Positions 1 to 10,790 are shown, counted from the stretch's first letter. The stretch: 64,000 nt of DNA from Leishmania infantum JPCM5 (GCF_000002875.2 NC_009417.2:291929-355928); one strand, 5' to 3'. Translations and numbers: made by a program. Notes: generated by a model from the sequence alone, not told the origin.

Positions 1-33
1 TTTCTTATTGTTGGTTGTGCTGCTCTCTTTCAG
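1..33 (+). promoter_or_regulatory. Probable spliced-leader acceptor for the FadH gene
   Basis: A T/C-rich tract is followed by the first AG at 32-33, about 133 bases before the FadH ATG at 167. This is the usual form of a trypanosomatid trans-splice acceptor. Inferred from sequence only. Confidence 0.5.
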
Positions 34-166
34 ATCGCTTGTTGGACCCTATATTGCTCGTCGAGTGTGACCGTCACTGCGACTGCCCCACGGCATAAGA
101 GCACGCACCTGCGACGTCTCATCGCCGCACACGTGACACACATTGCAAAGAAATCGAAAAAAAAAA

Positions 167-2359
167 ATGAAGCAGTATGCAAAGATTTTGGAGCCGCTTG
201 ATCTCGGTTTTGCGAAGCTGCGCAATCGCGTCGTGATGGCCAGCATGCACACGGGATTGGAGTCACCGATACACGCGACTCGCTCCGCCGCAGCCGCTGA
301 AGGCAACCCGTACGCGCGTCTCGCACGCTTCTATAGGGAGAGGGCGAAAGGCCAGGCTGGGCTCATCGTCACAGGCGGCTTCTCGCCCAGCGCTGAGGGC
401 GTTTTGTATCCTGGTGAGAGCGTGCTAGGCCCGAAGGATGCCGACCAGCTGCGGTGTGTCACCGACGCGGTGCACGTCGAGGGCGGGCACATTTTGCTGC
501 AAATGCTGCACTCCGGCCGCTACTCCACCGGCGATCAGTGCGTGGCACCGTCGCCGATTCCGAGCCAGATCTCTCACACGCAGAAGGTGCCGATGGAGAT
601 GAGTGTCCCACTCATCCAACGGACGGTCGAGGACTTTGCTCGCCTTGCGATCTGCGCTCAGAAGGCGGGCTTCGATGGGGTGGAGATTATGGGTTCCGAA
701 GGCTACCTGCTGAATCAGTTTATTGCCCGGCACACAAATCACCGCACCGACGACTACGGCGGTAGCTTCGAGAACCGCATCCGCTTTCCACTGGAGGTGC
801 TCCGCGCAGTGCGGGATGCCACGGGGCCGAACTTCATCATCGCGTTCCGCGTGTCACTTCTGGATCTCGTCCCCAACGGCTCGACGCAGGCGGAGGTTTT
901 TGAGCTGGCGGAGAAGGTATCCAAATCTGGGGCGAACATCATCGACAGCGGCATTGGCTGGCACGAGTCCCGCGTGCCGACCATCGCTACTTCCGTGCCG
1001 CGTGCGGGGTACACCTGGGCCACAGCGGCGGTCCGGTCGCATCTTCGCCGTCAAGGCATCCACATCCCTCTTATTGCGGTAAATCGAATGAACCACCCTG
1101 ACATTCTGGAGCAAGTGCTGGAGAACGGCGATGCGGACCTCGTCGCTATGGCGCGCCCCTTCCTCAGTGATCCATACTTTGTGAAGAAGACAATGTCAGG
1201 CGCGGCCGATTGCATCAACATCTGCATCGCCTGCAACCAGGCCTGCCTGGACAACATCTTCACTGGAAAGACGGCCTGCTGCATGCTCAACCCACTGGCC
1301 GCGCATGAGGCGGAACGCGCAGCGTTACCCGCGCCCGCCGCGAAGAAGGTAGCCGTAATCGGCGGCGGCCCCGCTGGCGCGTCCGCCGCGATCACGCTAG
1401 CCGATCGCGGCCACCACGTCACGCTGTACGAGGCAAACTCGGTGCTGGGCGGCCAGTTCAACCTGGCCAAGCGCATCCCCGGCAAGGAGGAGTTCCAGAG
1501 CAGCATCGACTACTGGACAAATACGCTGAAGAAGCACGCGAATGTGACGCTGAAGTTGAGCAAGCGCGCTACCGTGGAGGAGGTTGCAACCGGCGGCTAC
1601 GACGAGGTGGTGGTGGCAACCGGGTGTGAGCCGCACGCCAAATCAGGTGCGCTCATTGCCGGCATGGAGAAGTATCCCAACGTCTTCTCGTACACCGAGG
1701 CACTCCTGCATCCGGAGAAGGTGGGCCGTCGGGTGGCCGTCATCGGTGCTGGTGGCATTGGCTTCGACATGGCAGAGTTCCTCACTTCCCCGCACAGCAC
1801 CTCGGCGAAGACGGTCGCCGCGGCGCAGTACACCAAGTTTGAAAAGCAGGATAACGCCGAGTTCCGAAAGAAGTGGGGCATCAAGTCTGCTGCCATTGCG
1901 CAGGAAGAAGAGAAGGCTGGCACATCCACCGGCGCAAGCGGCAGCAACAGCTGCTCACCCCTTCCAGGCGGTCTCGTGAAGCCTGTGACTCCTCGTCCTT
2001 ACCGCGAGGTGACCATGTTCCAGCGCACCCGTGGGAAACTCGGCGCACATCTTGGTGCGACGACCGGGTGGATCCATCGTCTCGAGATTCGCATGAACCG
2101 CGTCAAGGCAGTGGATGGGGTTACTTACAAGAGCTTCGACGGCACAAACCTCGTTTACGTTGATAAGGAGGGCAAGGAGCAGACACTGGCAGTGGACTCC
2201 GTCGTGCTATGCACTGGGCAAGTCTCAAACAAGGAGTTTGAGAAGGCCGCAACGCCGGTTCTGTCGAATCTGCATACGATAGGGGGCTGCAACTTCACCA
2301 AGAAGCTGGATGCGAAACTGGCCATTCTGCAAGCTCACAGCGTGGCGATACGTCTGTGA
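167..2359 (+). CDS. fadH: 2,4-dienoyl-CoA reductase (NADPH), FadH type
   Basis: This 730-residue protein reduces 2,4-dienoyl-CoA during breakdown of polyunsaturated fatty acids. The N-terminal half is an Old-Yellow-Enzyme FMN barrel, with the family signature NHRTDDYGGSFENR near residue 200. A cysteine cluster follows (C353, C356, C360, C372), spaced as in the 4Fe-4S site of bacterial FadH. Next come an FAD dinucleotide fold (VIGGGPAG, about 395-425) and an NADPH fold (VIGAGGIG, about 522). The C-terminus holds the conserved IGGC...LDAK segment, so the protein is complete. An Ala/Ser/Gly-rich stretch of about 30 residues near 570-600 is extra compared with bacterial enzymes. I chose the ATG at 167; the frame stays open slightly upstream but without an ATG. 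The single-chain OYE/4Fe-4S/FAD/NADPH layout is bacterial rather than like animal mitochondrial DECR. Compartment is unclear; no standard PTS1 is seen. Confidence 0.93.
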   Translation: MKQYAKILEPLDLGFAKLRNRVVMASMHTGLESPIHATRSAAAAEGNPYARLARFYRERAKGQAGLIVTGGFSPSAEGVLYPGESVLGPKDADQLRCVTDAVHVEGGHILLQMLHSGRYSTGDQCVAPSPIPSQISHTQKVPMEMSVPLIQRTVEDFARLAICAQKAGFDGVEIMGSEGYLLNQFIARHTNHRTDDYGGSFENRIRFPLEVLRAVRDATGPNFIIAFRVSLLDLVPNGSTQAEVFELAEKVSKSGANIIDSGIGWHESRVPTIATSVPRAGYTWATAAVRSHLRRQGIHIPLIAVNRMNHPDILEQVLENGDADLVAMARPFLSDPYFVKKTMSGAADCINICIACNQACLDNIFTGKTACCMLNPLAAHEAERAALPAPAAKKVAVIGGGPAGASAAITLADRGHHVTLYEANSVLGGQFNLAKRIPGKEEFQSSIDYWTNTLKKHANVTLKLSKRATVEEVATGGYDEVVVATGCEPHAKSGALIAGMEKYPNVFSYTEALLHPEKVGRRVAVIGAGGIGFDMAEFLTSPHSTSAKTVAAAQYTKFEKQDNAEFRKKWGIKSAAIAQEEEKAGTSTGASGSNSCSPLPGGLVKPVTPRPYREVTMFQRTRGKLGAHLGATTGWIHRLEIRMNRVKAVDGVTYKSFDGTNLVYVDKEGKEQTLAVDSVVLCTGQVSNKEFEKAATPVLSNLHTIGGCNFTKKLDAKLAILQAHSVAIRL

Positions 2360-2579
2360 GGGTCGGCTTGTTTGCCGTTACAGTACGGCACAGTGCTAGC
2401 GGGTCAAGTGCGATGTCTCTTCCTCTTCTTGGGCGTTCGCTTTCTTTGCTCTTGTACGTGGCGGAAGCCTCCCTTGCCCAGCGCTATGAGCAACGACACC
2501 CGCCTGCCTCACCCATATGCATACACACGCGATGACTTCATAACGTAGGCGTTGCCCTCTCCTTTTACTTTCTTGCAAC

Positions 2580-2596
2580 ATATATATATATATATA
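2580..2596. repeat. TA microsatellite
   Basis: Seventeen bases of alternating A and T, one of several similar tracts in the spacers of this window. Confidence 0.9.
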
Positions 2597-3173
2597 CTAT
2601 ATTTTCATATGCTTCTCTTCCTCGTGTGGGTTGCTCATTCGGCCCCTCTCTCCGCCCGCCCGCCACACACTGCACACACAGGTTCACATGCTTTCCTGTT
2701 TCTCGATGTTTCTTTCGTCTCTTCGCTTCGCACGTACGCCCTGTTCTTCCTCGTTGTTGTCGTTCGTGTTTGTATCTCGCTCTCTTCGCTTCCCTTTGTG
2801 CCTGTCGGTGTGTGGCGCCCTTTCTGCATCTCTTCTCTTCGATCTCTCCCCTCTTATTTTGCGGTGCACCGTCGCACCGCGTAGCCGCTTATCGATTCTG
2901 ATGAATCTTCCGTTGTGGTGTGCTCGTGTCGTTGTTCCCTCTCTTCTCTCTTGTCTTTGGCTTGGCTCCTCTACTCAAGTCACTGCTGCTCTGCCATCTC
3001 TCTCTCTCTCTGTGCGTGTGTGTCCGTGTGTGAACGTTGTCCTGCTTCTATGATGAAGAAGGGGGACGGAACTTCTCTTGGCTCTTGGCCCCTTCCGCTG
3101 CACTGTTCTCTGATTCTTTTCCGTAGTTTTCATGTGTCTCTTTCCCACCCCTCCTCTCAAGCACACCCTTCAC

Positions 3174-3811
3174 AACGGGGTGTGGACGCACCTCAGTGCG
3201 TGGCATCTCCGGGCCCAGCGCACCTTCCCCCCCCCCCGACTCTCTCGGTCGGAGGAAGCCATGCACTATCCCCTCCCCTATCCCCTGCCAAATGCCGAGC
3301 CACCTCTGGCGCTGGCAGGGCGGTGCATCGCTGCTGACAGCGGACCGCCAGGCCCTGGGCGGCGTGGCGTCCGGGTGATCTACAGCCGCGAACGCGCGTG
3401 TGCACTCTCCACATGATGGGTAGAGTGTCCGCGTGACTCGAACGCATCCCACCCATCCACCCCTCCCCGCCCCCGGCCCTCGCACGGCCCACTGGTGTGG
3501 GGAGGCCTGAGCCGCCCCGAGGAGAGGGGGTGGGGGTAGGCTGCACCAGGGGGTGGCAGCCGGCACAGCGGGGGAGCGGCTGTGAGGCGACCTGCGAGGC
3601 GGTGGGTGAGCGGGTAGAGCTGGAGGGCGGGGGCCGTGCCCCATATGACAGAGCCGGCGCATCTGGTGCGATGCGTGCGTGTCTGTGGCATGCGCTGCAC
3701 CACGCTGGGGGGGGGGGCTGTGGCAGAGTAGGGATGGGGCTGGCGTTGAGCTCCTGCTGTGCCGCAGAGCAACGGACACACGCCGAAGGAAACGAAAAAA
3801 AAACGAAAACG
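3174..3811 (+). mobile_element. SIDER2-like retroposon, copy A
   Basis: This repeat of about 0.6 kb recurs at 22.8, 32.0 and 43.4 kb with only scattered differences. It starts near a conserved GTGCGTGGCATCTCCGGGCC block, passes through a CCCATATGAC block, and ends at ACACACGCCGAAG followed by an A-rich tail (3788-3811). Non-coding status, length, sense orientation in a 3'UTR, GC-rich body and A-rich end fit Leishmania SIDER2 elements, which are degenerate non-LTR retroposons reported to influence mRNA stability and translation. The SIDER2 name is from memory of the family. No clear target-site duplication is visible. Confidence 0.7.
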
Positions 3812-4576
3812 TCTTTCTCCTCCCCTCTCGGCCCCTCGTACCGCGTCACACACGCACACGCACTCCCTCGGGGGACGCACGGGGCTTATCCTCTCTATGC
3901 TTCTGTTTTTGAATGCTCTCCTACACGTGAGACCAAAGACACAGCCCGAGGCGCAGCACCGCACCAAATCCCTGACGAAACAGCAAAGAAAAAGAAACAA
4001 AACGCAATCGACGCAACGGCGTCGTTGTCTCTGCGTGCGCGTGCGTGCGGGCTCGTCTGGGCATCCCTCGATGATGAGTGAAGACACGAATTCTAGAATG
4101 GTGTGAAGGGCAAGGGCTTGCACCCCCGGGGGGCGAAACCGAAGCGAATACGCAAGATGCCAAGCACGTACCGCTGCATGTGTAGACGTCTGCTCCGCGG
4201 CCGTTATCGATCTCATACTTGGGTAGCGGAAGAAGACGTTCGAGACCAAAATACAAGGGCCCACCCTCGGCGTCTTCGTTGCCTCTCTGCTTTTTTATGT
4301 TTCTGTGGCGTCCCTCGTACTCCAACATCGAATGTGCAGCGGCTCCCATCAACTCCGCTTTCTTTCTTGCCTGCCGTCTCTCATGCTGTCCGTCATCATG
4401 CCGTACGTGTTTGAATGCGTGTTGGCGATTTGGCTTGCGCTCGCACTCAGCCAGTCAGCCACTCAGAAACGACACTTAAGCACAGGTATCTGAAAAAGTA
4501 GCTTCACAAGTCTCGCTCGGAGCACTCACTCGTCGACGCCCGCACTGCCCAAAAGACGGTTGTGAGATCGGCAAGC

Positions 4577-6706
4577 ATGTGGCTGCGTTGCTCCTGTCGT
4601 CTCTTCTTTCGCATTCCTTCCCCATCGCCGGCAGCTCCAGCGCGGCGTGTCGCTCCCAGGACTCCGCGGATCCATGGCCGTTCACAAGGTGGCGAGCCCG
4701 CTAACGCTAATGTTGCTACTTCGAGCCCCCGCACGCCTGACTTGTTTGACAGCAGATGTAAAGATGACGGTGCGCGATGCTACCACCACCATCGCCGCCC
4801 ACTATGTCGACCCCTCAAGCCGGGCGACCCACTGCCACCGCCCCTAACGAGCGACCGCGAATATGCATCCTCGGATGGCTACACTTCTCAGCGTCAGGAA
4901 TACCGACAGCGCCGCAACGCCGCCGACAGCCCAGGAGACTCTCCGGTGGGCGAGTCAGTCGCTGGCTCGCTTTTCACACCGCTGCCTCGCTCCTATGGTT
5001 TCTATGACGGCATTGACGAGCACGCACGGGAGGCGCCACGCCCGTCGCGCGAGGCCCGACAGCAGCTGCTGCGCGAGTCGCTCGAGGCGCAAGCCGCCTC
5101 TGCTGTCGAGTTCACCGACGGCGGCGAGGACGACATCGAGCTAAATGGCTTGCCAGCGGATCAGTACCATGGCCACGAAGGGTGGACAACAATCCCGAAG
5201 GACTCGGCGCTCTACAACACCTTGTACGGCGTGGGCGATTTGGAGTCGCGCCAGCGCGCGAACTCGTGGACCGTGGCGATGCGTCACGGCAGGGTGGGTG
5301 GCAGCGTCAGTGTGGGCGGTTTGTTGGGCGACTCGGCGGCCGCATCTGCGCAGCGCCCCGGCACGCACCAAGAAGACGACCATACGGATCAAGAGGTGCT
5401 CGACGACCGCCGACGCCGCCGGCAGCACGATGACGGGCTCTTGTCGACAGCTTTGGAGGGGGAGCTGCTGGCTCCAATGCAGGAGAGCGTGGGGCAGCCG
5501 CGAAGCACATACGCGATGCGGAAGCTGTTCGTGGATGGTCTTGTAGGATATCAAGGCGTGATAACGAGAGCGGAGGAGGCCACGATGAGCGAGGAGCTGT
5601 TGCACCTCCTGCAGGATCCTCGGGCCGCTTACGTCGCCGAGGAGGCGCGCTACTGCGTCAACCTCTATGAGACGGAGCTTGGCATTCCTGGGAAGGACAC
5701 CCTCGCTTTCGCGCTTTCGAGCTGCCAGGCACTGCAGCGGGTGCTTTACCGCTTCTTCTTTCTGGGTCTGATCCCTTCCGTGCCCAACGTGTGCCAGGTT
5801 AGTGAAATGGTGGGCACCTTCAGCGGCTACCCTGTGCACCGCCACCCGTCGTCGATCGGTTCCTACGTGGGGATGCTGAACCTGGTCTCCACGAGCGTGC
5901 TGCACCTTCAGCACAAGGACGCGCCGTGGTACCCTCGCCTCCATCTCACCCCACGCAGCCTCTTCGTGGTATCTGAGCCGTGCCTGAGCGAGTACGCGAT
6001 GGGGTACAAGCAAACGCATCAGCCGTTCCACGCTTTCGAGTACGCGACGCGCGTCTCCAAGGACTACCGCATCGAGGTGCTCTTCGCCACGGTCGAGACA
6101 GCGCAGACGAGGACCCTATCCGAGGCAGTACAGCTGACCGAGTACGCAGAACGACAGGCGCGAGAAGGAAAAGCAAAGCTGTTGACCGGGACGTCGAAAC
6201 CTCTCGCAGAGGCGCGCACACACACCACTGTGACACCAACAGAGTCGGTCACCGGCGTTCCTCTTCGCGGGCGTGCAGACGAGTGGCTGCAACGCCTGCG
6301 AGACAATATGCACGCGTCCGAGGAAGCGAGGGGCTATGGGCACGCGAAGCCTCTGGATGGGCACGCGCTGCGACGCCAGCTGCTTGCGGAACGTTTGGTT
6401 GGTGATCGGCCTCGCTTGGACAGCGAGTGCGGGAGTGTTGGCTGGAGGAGTGGGGCGGGCCTTGACGAGGTCGCTAACGCGAAGGCGGCAGAGGCGCAGG
6501 CAGAGACGAGGCATCATGAAAACGATGCATCGCCCTGTGACAAGACGACGGCCTCTGCAGCACACCGGCGACTGGCGGCGCTCAAGGCACGCTACAACTT
6601 TGCACAGGAGCTGAAGGCATCACGACAGCGGGTAGAGGTGACCAACGATGGGCCGCGGCTTCTTCGAGGCCACGCACCACGGGACCGGCGACTGGGTATT
6701 AGATAA
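4577..6706 (+). CDS. AlkB-fold (ALKBH7-like) protein, probably mitochondrial
   Basis: A 709-residue protein. The N-terminus is rich in Arg, Ser and Ala with almost no acidic residues (MWLRCSCRLFFRIPS), which suggests mitochondrial import. A long low-complexity acidic region follows, then a folded domain at about 315-510. Its order of elements resembles AlkB/ALKBH7 dioxygenases: a start-of-domain LFVDGLVGYQGVITRAEE segment, a GYPVHRHPSS loop where the HxD iron motif should lie, an SVLHLQH strand, an LTPRSLFVVSEP turn, a later TH and a final strand. The HxD position reads H423-P-S425 and the last strand lacks the usual RxxxxxR, so iron and 2-oxoglutarate binding may be altered or lost. The ~180 C-terminal residues are charged and low in complexity. 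The fold is inferred by eye; AlkB kinship is plausible, not proven. Confidence 0.5.
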   Translation: MWLRCSCRLFFRIPSPSPAAPARRVAPRTPRIHGRSQGGEPANANVATSSPRTPDLFDSRCKDDGARCYHHHRRPLCRPLKPGDPLPPPLTSDREYASSDGYTSQRQEYRQRRNAADSPGDSPVGESVAGSLFTPLPRSYGFYDGIDEHAREAPRPSREARQQLLRESLEAQAASAVEFTDGGEDDIELNGLPADQYHGHEGWTTIPKDSALYNTLYGVGDLESRQRANSWTVAMRHGRVGGSVSVGGLLGDSAAASAQRPGTHQEDDHTDQEVLDDRRRRRQHDDGLLSTALEGELLAPMQESVGQPRSTYAMRKLFVDGLVGYQGVITRAEEATMSEELLHLLQDPRAAYVAEEARYCVNLYETELGIPGKDTLAFALSSCQALQRVLYRFFFLGLIPSVPNVCQVSEMVGTFSGYPVHRHPSSIGSYVGMLNLVSTSVLHLQHKDAPWYPRLHLTPRSLFVVSEPCLSEYAMGYKQTHQPFHAFEYATRVSKDYRIEVLFATVETAQTRTLSEAVQLTEYAERQAREGKAKLLTGTSKPLAEARTHTTVTPTESVTGVPLRGRADEWLQRLRDNMHASEEARGYGHAKPLDGHALRRQLLAERLVGDRPRLDSECGSVGWRSGAGLDEVANAKAAEAQAETRHHENDASPCDKTTASAAHRRLAALKARYNFAQELKASRQRVEVTNDGPRLLRGHAPRDRRLGIR

Positions 6707-7292
6707 AGGTGACCACACACAAACACACACCGCACACCCCCACCTCCTTTCTCCGTCTGCGTCATCGCTTCGCGCGCCTTAATAACTTTCAACCCTTTCG
6801 CAGATGCGGAACTGCTCGAGACACGTGAGCAGAGACTAAAAGCCTCAGCGAAAACAGGAAGGGAAGCGCACGCGTATGCCTGCCTTTTCAGCCGGCGCAC
6901 ACCCCCATCCCGCTACAAATGCACACGCAGACGCAGGGTACAAAAAGGTGCGATTGCGGTGTGCACGCGTACCGCTCTCGGGGCTCGCTTCGTGAAAGGG
7001 CCCGATTCTGGGCTGCGGCACATCTGGTGAACGCGACTGCCACACCCTTCTTCCCTCTCGCTCGTCCTTGGGCACATGCCAACACCTTCTCTCACCTGCA
7101 CTGTCCGCTCACTTCTCCCTGCCTCTTGCGCTCCTTGCGGTCTTGTCTGTCGCCTTCAGAGACTGTGTTCGCTCGACTGCGATACACGTAGGCACGCTGC
7201 TACATCGTCGAGGGGAACCATCGACTGCAACCAAAGGGGGAAAAGCAGGCGACCCTTGGAGAACTCAACGTGTCTCTCGCAAAAAACGCGAC
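6707..7292. other. Intergenic region
   Basis: Spacer of 586 bases with short CA-rich stretches near 6715-6740. A T/C-rich segment (7045-7160) probably serves splicing of the next gene. No gene or named repeat seen. Confidence 0.6.
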
Positions 7293-10043
7293 ATGCTTGC
7301 GCGGAGGTCAGGGACTGCCTTGCGGCGCCTCCGACACATGCCTGTGGCGGCTGCCGCGCCAACGCAGCTCGAGGCGTACCCCACTTTTGTGAGCTCGCGG
7401 CCCGTTTGTGCCAGCGGCGTTGTGCGTCAACGTCGGCACGAGTCGGTGACGCATGCACACCGTTTTCTGTCCGCCTCGCAGCTTGTCCGTGCTCAGGCAA
7501 CGACGGTGTGGAATTCGGCCGCAGGCCTTAGCGTCACTCTCCCACCGCTTTGCGCGTTGGGTGCCTGCGCAGACGCCGGTAGTGGCAGCTCGAGCCGCTA
7601 CGAAGATGTATGGGCTCCCATCGAGTCATACCTGGAGCAGCTCAGCGCTGCCACCGCTGGCAACAACGGTGGAGGAAAGTCCGGCGTGACGCCCGCCGAG
7701 CCATCTCCACCTCTGTGTCTCGTTCTGCGCCTCTTTCCAGACTTGACCATAGCGCAGCTGCCCTCTTTACGTCGTGGCAGCACGGAGGGTAGCAGCTTGC
7801 CTCGCCGTGCGCGCAGCAGCTTCATTGCTCCACATGAATACCCGCTCGACGCCATATTGGGAGCAGAGGAGTTGTGGGGTGGGGGCGCAGACCCTCAGCA
7901 GGTGTTTCGCTGCGCTATCGACTGTCTGCACGAGCTGGGCCAACGACTTCTTCCGCAGCTGGCGCTCGTGCTGCAGCTGCCTACGCGGCTGCTTGTCTCG
8001 CAGCAGTTCCTTCATGACCTCGCGGCGCTGCTTGTCCACGACAGTTGGCGCAGCATCTCCTTTGAGTTGCCATCGACTCACCAACTGTACTCCTGCAGCG
8101 CAGACGGAAGCCGCGCGGGGGTGCGCGCCCCTTCTGCCACCTCCGTGACGGACGTGGGGGCCGTCGACGCCACGTGGTGCCAGCTACCTGTCCTCTGCAG
8201 GCCATGGCCGACTCTGTGCCGTCACCCGGCGTTGGGGCGGACGCTGCGTCAGCTGCGCCGCCATGACGTGGTCCCCCTCCACGTGCTCTACTCGTGGGCC
8301 GTGGCAGAGATGCAGCTCTTCCACAGCTTCGAGCTGTCCATCGTCGTGGACACGACCGCGCCGATGCCAGGAGAGGAGGCGCTGCACGCGTACCTGCAGG
8401 GCCCCAGCAGCGTGGGGCGATCTGCTGAAGAGCTCCACCGCGCGTCGCCGCAGCTCCCACGCCAGCCCCGTGACTCTACAGATGCCCGCCATTCGTTGGG
8501 TCAGACTGACGGCGATGCCCACCTCACGCGCAAGCACGTGTACATGAGCGAAAACCCAAGGACGACACGGGGGGCTGCCGTGGGTCTCAGTAACGGTGCG
8601 ATAAATGCGCTACGGCGGCGAGATCGGAGTGCGACGCCGCTCGAGAGCCACAAGGTGGACCTCGATGGCGTGGAGAAAGAGTGGCGACTACGGAAGCACA
8701 CCAACGCGACGCCACCGTCTGGGGCGGCGACGGCGGTGGCGCACACCCCACTCGCGTCTTCGGGCAGCCTGGGCGACCTCTCGCTCTCTCTCGACGCCCC
8801 GCCAGACCATTTGCGCGCACTCATCGAGAACTCGATCCTTTACTGCGACGCAGCTGCTCGGCCTCGCCTGTCACAGCGACAGCGCACGATGGAGGAGCCC
8901 TCTGTCGCTGCGTCCGGCGACACTGAAAGCCCTCCATCCTCCTCAATTAACGAGGATGACCAGAACGCGTCATTGAAGCAGGAGGCCAGGGAGTTGGAGC
9001 GGTTGTTGAGGGAAGCTAACGACGCCAGTGGTGTGGATACATCGAGCACCGATGCAGAGATGATGATGGCGGAGGTGCAGCGCTACACACGCGCCCATTC
9101 AAAGACGTCGCCGGCTCACCGAGAAATCATGAATCGGATGCACGCCGCGCCCGGCGCCGATTCCGGGGTGACGTTCAACGCTTGGTCTGCGCTTCCAGGG
9201 TACTGGTCGTGTATACACGCCCTCGTCGAGGTCACGCATGCAACCTTGTTGTGGACCGCACCAACGTTCAACAAAGGGGCAGTGCAAGCATGGACGGCTG
9301 CTTATCACGCATCACAGTGCCCGAGGGTAGGCCATGGTGAGCCGCATATGCCCACAAGAAACACACCGCTGCCACTGGTTGTGCCAATCTACATGCCGGT
9401 CCAGTCAGCAATGCATGTGGAGGTGGAGCGACTGTTGCGCGAGGGCCGCTGGTTCGAAGAGCCGCCGCTGCTCCAGAGCAGGGAGGAGGGCACAGCTCTG
9501 CACACATGGCTACCTGCGTCACTAAACGTGGCCCTTGCTGACACCTTGTCCAGGCTGCCAGCCGACTATCAAGCGCGCGAGCGAAGCCGGCTGCTGCGCG
9601 ATCACCAGCGACTTCGAAAGGAGGGGGCGCACGGGGCGCGCCGCGGTGGCAGTGTGAGTGAACTTGCAGCGGCGCCACCGGCATGCTCTGAATTATGCCG
9701 AGACGATGAGGAGCTGCGCTCGGCGCTCATCCGCATCTACCAAGAGGCTCGCCCTTTGTTCCTCCTGACGCCGGGGCAGGTGGAGAGATGCGAGTCCAAG
9801 GCGTTCAAGGAGGCTGCCGCGGGGTGCGTGACGGCGGAGGAGGAGGCGGCACAGCTCGACAAAACCGTCCGCGGAGCAAACAAAACGTTCGCGCAGGCGG
9901 TCGAGGAGAATTATCGCGCCGCTTTCCCGGCGAGCGATGCGGTTGCCGCGCATAAGACAGCGCCCATGCGCCTTCTGCACGTTCCCACGCCGGGGCTGAG
10001 CCTAGAGGAGCTCGACCGCTCCTGGCGTTGTCTCTCCTCATGA
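7293..10043 (+). CDS. Conserved-looking protein of unknown function, putative mitochondrial
   Basis: I do not recognise this 916-residue protein. It begins MLARRSGTALRRLRHMPVAA, a basic, amphipathic, acid-free stretch typical of mitochondrial presequences. Better-ordered segments lie at about 80-260 (hydrophobic, Leu-rich helices such as FRCAIDCLHELGQRLLPQLA), 290-360 (including HDVVPLHVLYSWAVAEMQLF) and 600-720 (GYWSCIHALVEVTHATLLW). They are separated by Ser/Ala/Arg-rich linkers. An acidic helical patch (LKQEARELERLLREA) sits near 570. The frame is open upstream to 7068 but has no ATG there, so I use the ATG at 7293. No catalytic motif is visible. A mitochondrial RNA-processing or ribosome-associated role would be a guess. 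Confidence 0.75.
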   Translation: MLARRSGTALRRLRHMPVAAAAPTQLEAYPTFVSSRPVCASGVVRQRRHESVTHAHRFLSASQLVRAQATTVWNSAAGLSVTLPPLCALGACADAGSGSSSRYEDVWAPIESYLEQLSAATAGNNGGGKSGVTPAEPSPPLCLVLRLFPDLTIAQLPSLRRGSTEGSSLPRRARSSFIAPHEYPLDAILGAEELWGGGADPQQVFRCAIDCLHELGQRLLPQLALVLQLPTRLLVSQQFLHDLAALLVHDSWRSISFELPSTHQLYSCSADGSRAGVRAPSATSVTDVGAVDATWCQLPVLCRPWPTLCRHPALGRTLRQLRRHDVVPLHVLYSWAVAEMQLFHSFELSIVVDTTAPMPGEEALHAYLQGPSSVGRSAEELHRASPQLPRQPRDSTDARHSLGQTDGDAHLTRKHVYMSENPRTTRGAAVGLSNGAINALRRRDRSATPLESHKVDLDGVEKEWRLRKHTNATPPSGAATAVAHTPLASSGSLGDLSLSLDAPPDHLRALIENSILYCDAAARPRLSQRQRTMEEPSVAASGDTESPPSSSINEDDQNASLKQEARELERLLREANDASGVDTSSTDAEMMMAEVQRYTRAHSKTSPAHREIMNRMHAAPGADSGVTFNAWSALPGYWSCIHALVEVTHATLLWTAPTFNKGAVQAWTAAYHASQCPRVGHGEPHMPTRNTPLPLVVPIYMPVQSAMHVEVERLLREGRWFEEPPLLQSREEGTALHTWLPASLNVALADTLSRLPADYQARERSRLLRDHQRLRKEGAHGARRGGSVSELAAAPPACSELCRDDEELRSALIRIYQEARPLFLLTPGQVERCESKAFKEAAAGCVTAEEEAAQLDKTVRGANKTFAQAVEENYRAAFPASDAVAAHKTAPMRLLHVPTPGLSLEELDRSWRCLSS

Positions 10044-10790
10044 CGAAAAAGGAGCGCGTTTTATCGCGTCTCTTGTGGAGACCGTTGGAAGAGGGAACGA
10101 AAAGGAAAACAACAACGAAACGTGCGGCCGTGCTCGCGTGCATGTGTGACGTCAACTCTCTCGCGCCTCCTCACCCGTGTAGCCCTGTGTACGGCCTGGG
10201 ACGTTGGCCTGCTCTGCGTCTGCTTGTCTGTCTGTGTTGATGTGTGCGGGGGTGCTGTCCGCGTTGTGCACTGTGCCTCTTCACCTGCTCCGCTGGACGC
10301 ATACTGATCTGATTTCTTCTGTGCAGCCCGCTGATCGTCACATGTTAATCATAGCCAAGATTCAAACCTTTGATCGCCGGCTTTGTGCCAGCGAAACGAC
10401 CCAGTAGCCGCACGCACATGCATGTGCCCGGCGAGATATACATCACCCTATTTCCGTCTCCTCCCCCTTTTCTGCCTCGACTCGGGAGCAGATGGCCGAG
10501 GGCGCGCCGGGTCGGAAGCCGTCGCGTCTCACTCTCTCTTTGATGTATGGATGTGACTATCTCACCGCTCACCCACCCCCTGCGCGTGCGCCTGTTTCCT
10601 ATCTTCCCCCTCCCCCTCTCGCCAACTTGCGCTCCTGTCTCCTACTCATCATGTTTTCTTTTCAAGCGGTTAACATGGCCGCGCTCGTTGGACGCTGCTG
10701 CTAATGGCTTGAGTCGGTCATGGCCGCCGCTGCCGTTGTGGAGCAAAGGTATCACGCTACACACACGTTACGGTGTGCGCACGTGCTCGG
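10044..10790. other. Intergenic region
   Basis: Spacer of about 750 bases. It contains a T/C-rich tract at 10598-10664 ending in AG at 10665-10666, and short upstream ATGs (for example 10676, ten codons) before the next gene. No gene or repeat recognised. Confidence 0.6.

Larger units (their letters stand above)
2360..4576. other. Intergenic region with SIDER2 copy A
   Basis: This holds the presumed 3'UTR of fadH, a TA microsatellite (2580-2596), a long T/C-rich stretch (about 2600-3050) and a full SIDER2-like element (3174-3811). The last 750 bases are the leader of the next gene. No convincing gene is seen; the frames open here are pyrimidine-rich or low complexity. Confidence 0.7.

Noticed and set aside
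2552..3337. Short plus-strand frames of 60-140 codons downstream of fadH
   Set aside because: They encode Ser/Leu/Phe/Cys strings from a pyrimidine-rich 3'UTR and overlap each other in different frames.
9334..9684. Frames on both strands inside the 916-residue gene
   Set aside because: Shadow frames of a GC-rich coding region; the long frame has the better composition and a clear start.
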